Assembly: GCA_046590705.1 (NCBI GenBank)
Contig: JBKJUK010000349.1
Coordinates: 1-18,176 of the forward strand
From: JBKJUK01 sp046590705
GTDB taxonomy: Bacteria; Acidobacteriota; Thermoanaerobaculia; Gp7-AA8
Direction of reading: 5' to 3'
Length of the DNA stretch: 18,176 nucleotides
Positions 7,192-13,186 of this stretch are shown here, one piece after another (the stretch's first letter is position 1; every line of letters begins with the position of its first letter). The notes below the pieces were generated by a model. That model was not told the DNA's origin and ran no database searches. It saw only the letters and a program-made list of their open reading frames with translations. The position numbers and the translations under genes are program-made.

Positions 7192-8019
7192 ATGACTAAC
7201 CGAGCGTCATCCATTCTCTCTTCTCATACTTCACCTGCGATCGAGCGGCTTGCGCGCGTCGGCTTCGCCGCGAAAGGCGTGGTTTACATCATTGTCGGCT
7301 GGCTTGCTGCCCAGGCCGCCTTCGGGGAAGGCGGCGAGACGACCGGCTCGAAGGGCGCCTTGCACTCTCTTCTCGAGAAGCCGTTCGGACGTTTCATGCT
7401 TGCGATCATCGCCCTCGGACTGATCGGCTACGCGATCTGGAGAATCATCGATGCGGTCAGCGACCCAAGGGGCCGAGGTAAGGATGGCAAGGGCGTGGCA
7501 CTCAGACTCATGAGCGCAGCGAAAGGCCTGGTCTACGGAGGACTGGCCATCAGTGCCGCGCGTCTGGCCATGCATCGAGGTTCGGCATCTTCAGGGGATA
7601 ACGCCGAGGCTAGAAGTGCATCCTCGGCGCTTATGGACAAACCGATGGGCTGGGCTCTGGTCACGATCGTGGGTCTCGGCATTCTCGGATACGGCGTTTA
7701 CCAGCTCGTGAGCGCCTGGAAGTCGAAGCTGAGTGAAGATCTGGATCTCGGCTCCATCGCGCCGGCGCAGCGATCTGCTTTGATTGCCACCTCCCGATTC
7801 GGGATCGCTGCGCGGGGGGTGGTGTTCATCATGATGGGTTACTTCTTCGCGCGCGCGGGACTCGACGGTAGATCCTCACAGGCGCGAGGCGTCGGCGGCG
7901 TGCTCGATTCGATTGCGGAGTTCGGGAAGTACCCGCTTGCACTGATCGCGGTCGGTTTAATCGCCTACGGCATCTACGAGTTGCTCAATAGCCGTTACCG
8001 TCGCATACGGGTGGCCTGA
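7192..8019 (+). CDS. DUF1206 six-helix membrane protein
   Basis: The protein has 275 residues made of three repeats of about 80 residues, each with two membrane helices. Each repeat opens with a similar motif: ARVGFAAKGVVYIIVGWL, then MSAAKGLVYGGLAISAA, then SRFGIAARGVVFIMMGY, and each closes with a G-rich helix of the form GLIGYAIW, LGILGYGVYQ or GLIAYGIYE. This threefold design is the hallmark of DUF1206. The function of the family is unknown. I chose the ATG at 7192, because residues coded upstream cross a heptamer tract and do not fit the family; no clear Shine-Dalgarno sequence or -10 box marks it, so the start is less certain than the gene. It lies 111 nt after the bPH2 pair on the same strand and converges with the zinc-ribbon gene. 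Confidence 0.93.
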   Translation: MTNRASSILSSHTSPAIERLARVGFAAKGVVYIIVGWLAAQAAFGEGGETTGSKGALHSLLEKPFGRFMLAIIALGLIGYAIWRIIDAVSDPRGRGKDGKGVALRLMSAAKGLVYGGLAISAARLAMHRGSASSGDNAEARSASSALMDKPMGWALVTIVGLGILGYGVYQLVSAWKSKLSEDLDLGSIAPAQRSALIATSRFGIAARGVVFIMMGYFFARAGLDGRSSQARGVGGVLDSIAEFGKYPLALIAVGLIAYGIYELLNSRYRRIRVA

Positions 8020-8067
8020 CACGACGCTGCAGGTGGATGAGTCATGCTCCGCGACGCGACCGCAGTT

Positions 8068-8240
8068 GTGTGGCACAGGCAATCCTGCCTGTGACGCGAC
8101 GCACTGAGTTCGAAGGAATTCGTTTCGAGTAGCAGAGACGTCGCTCCCATGGGCGAACCTCCGGCGACACATTCGATACATCAAAACCTTGGGCCCGAAC
8201 TCACTTCTCCGCGCCACAGGCAGGATTGCCTGTGCTCCAC
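8068..8240. repeat. Paired inverted palindromic repeat, family 1, copy 2
   Basis: The left arm (8068-8112) and the inverse of the right arm (8196-8240) match at about 38 of 45 positions, with 83 nt between them. Both contain CACAGGCAATCCTGCCTGTG, itself an 8-bp stem with an ATCC loop, and a shared inner block TGAGTTCG. It lies between the convergent ends of the DUF1206 and zinc-ribbon genes. I see nothing else in 8020-8307. Confidence 0.88.
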
Positions 8241-8307
8241 CTGCTCGGATATGAGTTGAAGCGCCGGACGAAGTCGATCGCACCCTATTAGAACTTCGGG
8301 ATCGGTC

Positions 8308-8877
8308 TTACCACTGCAGGCCGCAGTTGCGGCAGAACGATTGCTTGGCGGAGAAAACCGAGATCAGTGCCAGTGGCATGAGCACCACCGTCCACGAGAA
8401 TGCCGCCAGCAGGACGGCGCCTCCCAGTCTGCGCTTCAGATGTCCGTAGATCTCCTCAGATTTGCAACGCGGGCAGGCGCCGGTCGGTTCCCGATGGAGG
8501 TCGGCTTCGTCGGGCGGAACAAGGGGGCGCGATACTTTTGCAGACCAGCGATGGTCGCAGTCGTCGCAGATGTGCGTGGACGCGAAGACTGCGAATCCCA
8601 GCGCCATGAGAACGAAGATGATTGCGAACTCTGCATACCCGGCTCCCACACCGACGACTGCACCGAGCACAGCGACGAGACCTGCCTGCTTCAGGATCGG
8701 TCGGGTGCGAATGTGATCGCTCCCGCAATCGGGGCAGACCGCCGGGAGTTCGCCGTACACGCCATCAAAGCGCCCGAGGAGAAACGGCGGGTCGTAGACG
8801 GGAGAACTCGGGGTACCGAGTGTTTTGGAAGAAGTCGAGTGCTCATGCACGGAAGGTTCGTCGATCGACCTGGTCAT
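8308..8877 (-). CDS. Membrane protein with two zinc ribbons split by TM helices
   Basis: The protein has 189 residues and an internal duplication. Unit 1 has CPDC (C48, C51), then a long hydrophobic stretch (about 64-100), then CDDC (C104, C107) and HRW. Unit 2 has CPRC (C135, C138), a hydrophobic stretch (about 151-175), then CRNC (C182, C185) and ends in LQW. Each unit thus splits the two knuckles of a four-Cys zinc ribbon around a membrane hairpin, which would bring the knuckles together on one face of the membrane. I do not recognise the family and assign no function. I chose the ATG at 8877; the open frame upstream overlaps the divergent NfeD gene and is poor in recognisable sequence. 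No obvious Shine-Dalgarno sequence marks the start, and a GTG a few codons on is also possible. Confidence 0.82.
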   Translation of the reverse strand: MTRSIDEPSVHEHSTSSKTLGTPSSPVYDPPFLLGRFDGVYGELPAVCPDCGSDHIRTRPILKQAGLVAVLGAVVGVGAGYAEFAIIFVLMALGFAVFASTHICDDCDHRWSAKVSRPLVPPDEADLHREPTGACPRCKSEEIYGHLKRRLGGAVLLAAFSWTVVLMPLALISVFSAKQSFCRNCGLQW

Positions 8878-9007
8878 CAATTCTGCGTAACGCCGCCGGC
8901 TGGTCAGGCATTCTCGCAACTCACGGACGGACGCACGTGGGCTAGCGAACCTGGCCTTCCCGCTGCTACTCTCTCTCGTACACAACTCTCGTAACACTGG
9001 AAAATGA

Positions 9008-9430
9008 ATGTCCTGGTGGATCTGGATACTGATCGCCTTTCTTCTGCTGATCGCAGAGTTCTTTGTCACCACTATGCACGTTGGCTTTTTTGCGGCAGGC
9101 GCATTTCTGGTCGCGGCGCTGGTGGCGATGGGCTATGGCGGAACGCTCACCGTCCAGCTGCTGATCTTCAGCGGCTTCTCACTCTTCGCACTGCTGGTCC
9201 TGCGGCCGCAGGTGATGAAGCGGCTCACTGTGGCGAACGGCCCGGAAGTCGATTCGATGGTCGGAGAGCAGGCCATCACCATGACTGAGCTGGCGGCAGG
9301 TTCGATCGGTCGCGTGGAACTGCGTGGAAGCACCTGGAATGCACGCAACGTGGGCGAGAACACGCTGGCCGCGGGCGTGCGATGTACGGTGGTGCAGATC
9401 GAAGGTCTGATGTTTCACGTTCGCGCCTGA
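9008..9430 (+). CDS. NfeD-family membrane protein (short form)
   Basis: The protein has 140 residues. Two or three hydrophobic segments (MSWWIWILIAFLLLIAEFFVTT in outline, then GFFAAGAFLVAALVAMGY, then LTVQLLIFSGFSLFALLVL) are followed by a small beta-rich OB-fold domain at about 80-140 with GSIGRVELRGSTWNARN and GVRCTVVQIEGLMFHV. This is the short NfeD type without the ClpP-like protease domain. Members are nearly always encoded beside an SPFH/stomatin gene and are thought to scaffold or modulate it in membrane organisation. The SPFH gene indeed follows 25 nt later. GGAA (8999-9002) just before the ATG is a weak Shine-Dalgarno sequence. Confidence 0.93.
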   Translation: MSWWIWILIAFLLLIAEFFVTTMHVGFFAAGAFLVAALVAMGYGGTLTVQLLIFSGFSLFALLVLRPQVMKRLTVANGPEVDSMVGEQAITMTELAAGSIGRVELRGSTWNARNVGENTLAAGVRCTVVQIEGLMFHVRA

Positions 9431-9455
9431 AGGCGTCTGAAAATCTGAGGGAAAG

Positions 9456-10391
9456 ATGGAAATGTCGAATGTAGTGGTCGCAGTCGTGGTCGCGATCTTC
9501 GTAATGATTCTGGTGTCGAAGATTGCCCGTATCGTGCCGCAACAGAACGCCTGGGTCGTGGAACGGCTTGGGAAATACCATAAGACCCTCAACGCCGGAT
9601 TCCACATCCTTTACCCGTTTATCGACGTGGTTCAGTACAGGCATCTTCTGAAGGAAATCGTCATCGACGTTCCGGAACAGGTCTGTATCACGCGGGACAA
9701 CGTGCAGGTCGGAGTCGACGGAGTGCTCTACATTCGCGTGCTCGATCCGCAGCGTGCTTCGTACGGCATCAATGATTACAGAACCGCGATCCAGCAGCTC
9801 GCACAGACGAACCTTCGCAGCGAAATCGGAAAGATCGAGCTCGATCGCACCTTCGAAGAGCGGACCAACATCAATTCGTCGGTCGTAAGCGAAGTCGATA
9901 AAGCCTCGGAAGCGTGGGGTGTCAAGGTGTTGCGCTACGAAATCAAGAACATCACCCCGCCGCAGGACGTACTGGCCGCGATGGAGAAGCAGATGCGCGC
10001 CGAGCGTGAGAAGCGCGCCACCATCCTTACATCGGAAGGTGCGCGTGACTCCGCGATCAACAGCGCCGAAGGGGAGAAGCAACAGGTCATCAAAGCCTCA
10101 GAAGCGACCAAGCAGCAGAACATCAACGAGGCCGAGGGTCAGGCCGCCGCGATCCTCTCAGTGGCTACGGCCACCGCGGAAGGCATCCGGCAGATCGCCA
10201 GTGCAATTCAGATTCAGGGCGGACATGAAGCGATGCAGCTACGCGTCGCCGAGCAGTACATCCGCGAGTTCGGAGAGCTGGCCAAGAGCGGAACGACCAT
10301 GATCATTCCGGCGAATCTGTCGGATGTGAGTTCGATGATCGCCATGGCCACCAACGTGATCAAGCACGCAGGAGAAGGAAAAACGCGTTAG
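9456..10391 (+). CDS. SPFH/Band 7 protein, stomatin-paraslipin (QmcA) type
   Basis: The protein has 311 residues. A single N-terminal membrane anchor (about 5-22) precedes a Band 7/SPFH domain (about 27-190) with the typical VPQQNAWVVERLGKYHKTL opening, DNVQVGVDGVLYIRV, and WGVKVLRYEIKNITPP. A long coiled coil follows (MRAEREKRA, then SEGARDSAINSAEGEKQQVI), and the C-terminal segment is hydrophobic with Gly/Ala. Such proteins form large oligomers at the membrane, mark ordered domains and often interact with FtsH-type proteases. The pairing with NfeD just upstream supports the assignment. An ATG at 9456 is close to the GAGGG Shine-Dalgarno sequence (9447-9451); the in-frame ATG at 9462 has more usual spacing, so the start may be two codons later. 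The stop is followed 6 nt later by a family 3 palindrome. Confidence 0.96.
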   Translation: MEMSNVVVAVVVAIFVMILVSKIARIVPQQNAWVVERLGKYHKTLNAGFHILYPFIDVVQYRHLLKEIVIDVPEQVCITRDNVQVGVDGVLYIRVLDPQRASYGINDYRTAIQQLAQTNLRSEIGKIELDRTFEERTNINSSVVSEVDKASEAWGVKVLRYEIKNITPPQDVLAAMEKQMRAEREKRATILTSEGARDSAINSAEGEKQQVIKASEATKQQNINEAEGQAAAILSVATATAEGIRQIASAIQIQGGHEAMQLRVAEQYIREFGELAKSGTTMIIPANLSDVSSMIAMATNVIKHAGEGKTR

Positions 10392-10397
10392 ACCTTT

Positions 10398-10440
10398 CCC
10401 TCTCCCGAGGGAGAGGGTGGCGCGAAGCGACGGGTGAGGG
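10398..10440 (+). repeat. Palindromic repeat family 3, copy 1
   Basis: The palindrome CCCTCTCCCGAGGGAGAGGG (10398-10417) is followed by a GC-rich stretch ending GGGTGAGGG (10432-10440). It begins 6 nt after the SPFH stop codon and could serve as an mRNA 3' end structure. A second copy in inverted orientation lies at 11140-11187. Repeats of this type are common in many GC-rich genomes. Confidence 0.85.
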
Positions 10441-10592
10441 CTCCTGGTCGATAAGACCTAAGGCTCAACCCCGCCTCCCTGGGGCGGCGGAAGAGAAATG
10501 AAAACCTGGCGCGTGGATTCTCTACTATTTCGCTCTCTGGCGGCCGGGTGTTTCTGCCGGGCAACTCGTGAAGATGTGAGCGGACTCCGAGG

Positions 10593-10598
10593 TACAAT
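10593..10598 (+). promoter_or_regulatory. -10 element of a probable leaderless coiled-coil gene
   Basis: TACAAT ends 7 nt before the GTG at 10606. A GTG placed exactly at the expected transcription start mirrors the other leaderless genes in the window. The competing start is an ATG at 10657 with GAGG five bases before it. Confidence 0.5.
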
Positions 10599-10605
10599 CG
10601 AGCGC

Positions 10606-10926
10606 GTGAGTGACGATCTCTTCTCGGTTCTTCTTCGGTTTCATCGTGAGGTAGCGATGCCGGACGTGCGCGCCGAAATCAGCGCGGCGAGGGAAGAAGT
10701 CAGCGCGCTTCGCGGCGACATACTGACGCACTTCGACGCGATCTACCTCCGGTTCGAAAAACTCGAAACGGAATACGAGGCTCTTCGTGCCGCGGTTGGC
10801 CGCATCGAGCGCGCAGTCGGGAGCGACGGAGCTGAGCCGTCGTTTCGCGAGCAAGTTCAGACGTTGAAGCAGAAAGTCTCTGAACTTCAGCGACGAATCG
10901 AGGAACTCGAGTCCTCGGCTAGTTGA
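10606..10926 (+). CDS. Small coiled-coil protein
   Basis: The protein has 106 residues. A short N-terminal segment (VSDDLFSVLLRFHREVAMPDV) is followed by almost continuous coiled coil from about residue 22 to the end, with heptad hydrophobics in EVSALRGDILTHFDAIYLRFEKLETEYEALRAAV in outline and again in QTLKQKVSELQRRIEELE. There is no membrane segment, and no enzyme motif is visible. I chose the GTG at 10606, which is preceded by a -10 box at leaderless spacing; the ATG at 10657 with GAGG before it is an alternative that would drop 17 residues. Small proteins of this design are sometimes encoded before PIN-domain toxin genes, and a PIN-like remnant does lie 113 nt downstream, but no link is proven. 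The function is unknown. Confidence 0.75.
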   Translation: MSDDLFSVLLRFHREVAMPDVRAEISAAREEVSALRGDILTHFDAIYLRFEKLETEYEALRAAVGRIERAVGSDGAEPSFREQVQTLKQKVSELQRRIEELESSAS

Positions 10927-11039
10927 CGCGATTCTCGCCACCCGGCGGGATAAACCTTCCAGAACTTCTCTGGGTCACACGCCCGGTTTTCGCTCTTCGC
11001 TTATGAATGTACGCCGAGGTTCGGCACGCCGTCACTGGC

Positions 11040-11072
11040 GTGATCGTCTACGTCGAAACGAACTTCGTCCTC
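11040..11072 (+). pseudogene. Possible 5' remnant of a PIN-domain (VapC-like) gene
   Basis: From a GTG at 11040 the sequence codes VIVYVETNFVL, the usual opening of many PIN-domain RNases: a strand followed by the first metal-site acidic residue region and the conserved TNF/V. After 11 codons the similarity stops, and no later PIN acidic motifs occur in any frame before the family 3 repeat at 11140. I read it as a gene cut short by deletion or repeat insertion. The stretch is very short, so chance resemblance remains possible. The rest of 10927-11195 holds the family 3 repeat and nothing else I can support. Confidence 0.35.
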
Positions 11073-11139
11073 GGGATGGGATCAGTTCACTGGCGGGGAA
11101 CCTGCCCTCCGCGACACTTTGCTCTCGCGCCACGTTCGT

Positions 11140-11187
11140 CCTCACCCGGTTGCTGGCGCAACCACCCTCTCCCTCGGGAGAGGGTAA
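11140..11187 (-). repeat. Palindromic repeat family 3, copy 2 (inverted)
   Basis: The palindrome CCCTCTCCCTCGGGAGAGGG (11165-11184) is preceded by CTCACCCGGTTGCTGGCGCAAC in outline (11141-11162). It is the inverse of the copy at 10398-10440, and its inner part GGTTGC-GCCA-GCAACC folds as a second hairpin on the minus strand. It begins 9 nt downstream of the amidase stop, so both copies sit at gene 3' ends. Together they bracket the coiled-coil gene and PIN remnant. Confidence 0.83.
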
Positions 11188-11195
11188 GCTTCGCT

Positions 11196-12860
11196 TCAGC
11201 GCTTTGTCAGGTCGGCTGTCTTCAGGAAGCGGGGTGCTCGCCTTGCCTTGGTGGCCTGCTCGAACCCATGGGCGAGCGAAATCAGCTTTGCTTCGCTCCA
11301 TGCTGCACCAAAGATAGAAAGCCCGATCGGCATACCGAAGAGAAATCCTGCTGGAACGGTGATGTGCGGATATCCAGCTACGGCGGACACGCTGGAGTTG
11401 CCACCGCTGTAGCTGTCGCCGTTGACCAGGTCGATGAGCCAGGCCGGGCCGTTACTGAGAGACACCAGGGCGTCCAGCTTGTGCTCCTTCAGCGCACCAT
11501 CGATCCCAGCGCGCGCAAGTTTGCGCGATTTCTCCAGGGCCTCTCGGTACTTCTTGTCGGTCAGCGGACCTTTCTCTTCGGCCTGCAGCAGAATTTCCTG
11601 ACCAAAATACGGCAATTCCTGATCACGATTGGTTTCGTTGAACTTGATGACCTCAGCGAGACTTTTCACCGAGGACGTGCTGCCACGGGCAGTCAGGTAC
11701 TTGTTGAGGTTGTCCTTGAATTCAAAGAGGAGGACTTCAAATTCTGCGTCATCGTATTCGCCGAGATGCTTGATCTCGACCGGGTCGACGAGGATCGCTC
11801 CCTGCTGTTTGAGCGCAGCGAGTGATGCGTCGTAAATAGTGTCGAGTTTTGTTCCGAGCCCGAACTGTTTGGCCCGCACCACGCCGAGTCTCGCGCCGGA
11901 GAGCGCACCTGGCTTCAGGGCCAGCGTGTAATCTTCTCGGCGGCGGTCCGCCTCGCGGGTGTCTTGATCAGCCGGATCTGATCCGGCCATCGCTGTCAGC
12001 AGTGCTGCCGCGTCTGCAACGGTTCGCGCCATCGGTCCGGCCGTGTCCTGACTGTGCGAAATCGGGACGATCCCGCTCCGGCTGACCAGGCCGACGGTGG
12101 GCTTGATGCCGACCACACCGTTCGATGAAGCAGGCGATACGATGGAGCCATCGGTTTCTGTTCCAACGGCAATCGCGGCCAGCGCTGCGGCCATCGAGCT
12201 ACCGGCGCCTGAACTCGAGCCCGATGTGTTGCGGTCGAGTGCGTAAGGGTTTCGAGATTGACCTCCGCGACCGCTCCATCCACTCACTGATTTAGTGGAC
12301 CTGAAGTTCGCCCATTCGCTGAGGTTGGTCTTGCCGAGGAGGATGGCTCCTGCTTTCCGGAGCCTTTCGACGATGTGCGCGTCGCGTGGGGCCGGCGGTC
12401 CGATCAGCGCCATCGATCCAGCTGTGGTCATCATTCGGTCAGCGGTATCGATGTTGTCTTTGATGAGGATGGGGATTCCATGGAGAGGGCCGCGAGTTCC
12501 GCTCGCTTTCCGTTCGGCGTCGAGTTCGTCCGCGATGCGGAGTGCATCGGGATTGAGCTCGATGATTGAATTGATGGCCGGGCCGCTCTTGTCGATTGCA
12601 GCGATGCGGGAGAGGTACTTTTCGCACAGAGCGCGGGAGGTGAGTTTCCCGGCAGTGAGTGCGGCCTGCAGGTCGGCCACAGTCATCTCCGCGAGGTCGA
12701 AGTCGGGCACCTGCCAGACGTTTGATTGGGAGTTCTGCGCGAGTGCGTCACTCGAGCCAAGCGTCGCGGCACCGATGGAGAGCGCGACACCAGCGAGAGC
12801 AGAACTCTTCAACAAATCGCGACGGCTGAGGACAGCAGGTTTCGTAAAATTTTCTGACAT
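11196..12860 (-). CDS. Tat-exported amidase-signature family amidase
   Basis: The protein has 554 residues. The N-terminus carries a twin-arginine signal (LSRRDLLKSSALAGVALSIGA in outline, cut near ALA at 39-41), so the folded enzyme should reach the periplasm. The amidase-signature core hydrolyses amide bonds through a Ser-cis-Ser-Lys triad: Lys134 in GIPILIKDNID, cis-Ser about 216 in the SGSSSGAG stretch, and nucleophile Ser239 in GTETDGSIVSPASS. The flanking GVVGIKPTVGLVS and SQDTAGPMARTV are typical. It is longer than and distinct from GatA, and the Tat signal argues against the tRNA role. The substrate is unknown. I chose the ATG at 12860 for the Tat motif and a -10 box 6 nt upstream; the open frame continues to 13103 only through repeats. 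Confidence 0.95.
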   Translation of the reverse strand: MSENFTKPAVLSRRDLLKSSALAGVALSIGAATLGSSDALAQNSQSNVWQVPDFDLAEMTVADLQAALTAGKLTSRALCEKYLSRIAAIDKSGPAINSIIELNPDALRIADELDAERKASGTRGPLHGIPILIKDNIDTADRMMTTAGSMALIGPPAPRDAHIVERLRKAGAILLGKTNLSEWANFRSTKSVSGWSGRGGQSRNPYALDRNTSGSSSGAGSSMAAALAAIAVGTETDGSIVSPASSNGVVGIKPTVGLVSRSGIVPISHSQDTAGPMARTVADAAALLTAMAGSDPADQDTREADRRREDYTLALKPGALSGARLGVVRAKQFGLGTKLDTIYDASLAALKQQGAILVDPVEIKHLGEYDDAEFEVLLFEFKDNLNKYLTARGSTSSVKSLAEVIKFNETNRDQELPYFGQEILLQAEEKGPLTDKKYREALEKSRKLARAGIDGALKEHKLDALVSLSNGPAWLIDLVNGDSYSGGNSSVSAVAGYPHITVPAGFLFGMPIGLSIFGAAWSEAKLISLAHGFEQATKARRAPRFLKTADLTKR

Positions 12861-12866
12861 CGGAAG

Positions 12867-12872
12867 ATGGTA
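12867..12872 (-). promoter_or_regulatory. Extended -10 element of a probable leaderless amidase gene
   Basis: On the minus strand TACCAT is preceded by TGC (an extended -10 TGn) and followed by 6 nt, then the ATG at 12860. No Shine-Dalgarno sequence is present. The heptamer tract begins only 18 bp upstream, in the place of a -35 box. Confidence 0.5.
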
Positions 12873-12889
12873 GCAAGAGTGGGGCGATT

Positions 12890-12952
12890 GGAGAATGGAG
12901 AATGGAGAATGGAGAATGTGGAATGGAGAATGGAGAATGGAGGATGTTGAAT
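12890..12952. repeat. Nine-unit heptamer tract (GGAGAAT)
   Basis: Nine consecutive 7-nt units: GGAGAAT four times, GTGGAAT, GGAGAAT twice, GGAGGAT, GTTGAAT. It lies just upstream of the amidase promoter. Variation in unit number between strains could change the spacing in this divergent gap. Confidence 0.92.
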
Positions 12953-12962
12953 GAAACCGGGC

Positions 12963-13104
12963 CTGTGTGGCACAGGCAATCCTGCCTGTGACGCGCTGAA
13001 CCGAATTATCGCCACGGCCCCGCCACTCCGCCACCGCCCCGCAGGCAAGATTGCCTGCGCCACACAAGATTGCCTGCGCCACACAGGATTGCCCGCGCCA
13101 CACA
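12963..13104. repeat. Palindromic repeat family 1, copy 3, with 19-bp tandem units
   Basis: The left arm (12963-12994) carries CACAGGCAATCCTGCCTGTG. The right arm is inverted and its outer part is amplified into three 19-nt units: 13048-13066 and 13067-13085 are identical (AGATTGCCTGCGCCACACA), and 13086-13104 differs at two places. Unlike copies 1 and 2 this one lies between divergent genes (amidase and hydrolase). With the flanking heptamer tracts it fills most of the 326-bp gap 12861-13186. Confidence 0.88.
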
Positions 13105-13120
13105 ATTTCGGGGACTTCTA

Positions 13121-13148
13121 CTGGTTACTGACTCCTGGCTACTAACTA
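13121..13148. repeat. Degenerate heptamer tract (CTGGCTA)
   Basis: 7-nt units CTGGTTA, CTGACTC, CTGGCTA, CTAACTA lie directly upstream of the hydrolase gene. The units share CT at their start but diverge elsewhere. Confidence 0.6.
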
Positions 13149-13186
13149 CTGCAACGAACGGCAGCACTCTTGTAAGGGGAATTCCT

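Noticed and set aside
8341..8994. A 217-codon plus-strand frame antisense to the zinc-ribbon gene
   Set aside because: The minus strand codes paired CxxC motifs and membrane helices in a duplicated pattern; the plus-strand frame has no such order.
9276..10082. A 268-codon minus-strand frame across NfeD and SPFH
   Set aside because: It is antisense to two well-supported genes and has no recognisable domain or start signal.
11007..11825. A 272-codon plus-strand frame antisense to the amidase
   Set aside because: Most of it mirrors the amidase, and it runs through the family 3 repeat. Only its first part (from 11040) has a possible PIN-like opening, which is listed separately.
12861..13103. 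N-terminal extension of the amidase to 13103
   Set aside because: The extra residues are translated repeats and heptamers (for example ILHSPF repeated). The Tat signal and promoter both support the ATG at 12860.
13048..13104. Possible CRISPR array
   Set aside because: The three 19-nt units abut with no spacers and belong to the family 1 palindromic repeat; there are no cas genes.
13070..13186. N-terminal extension of the hydrolase to 13070
   Set aside because: It reads through repeat DNA and would bury the lipoprotein signal peptide. The ATG at 13187 has a strong Shine-Dalgarno sequence.
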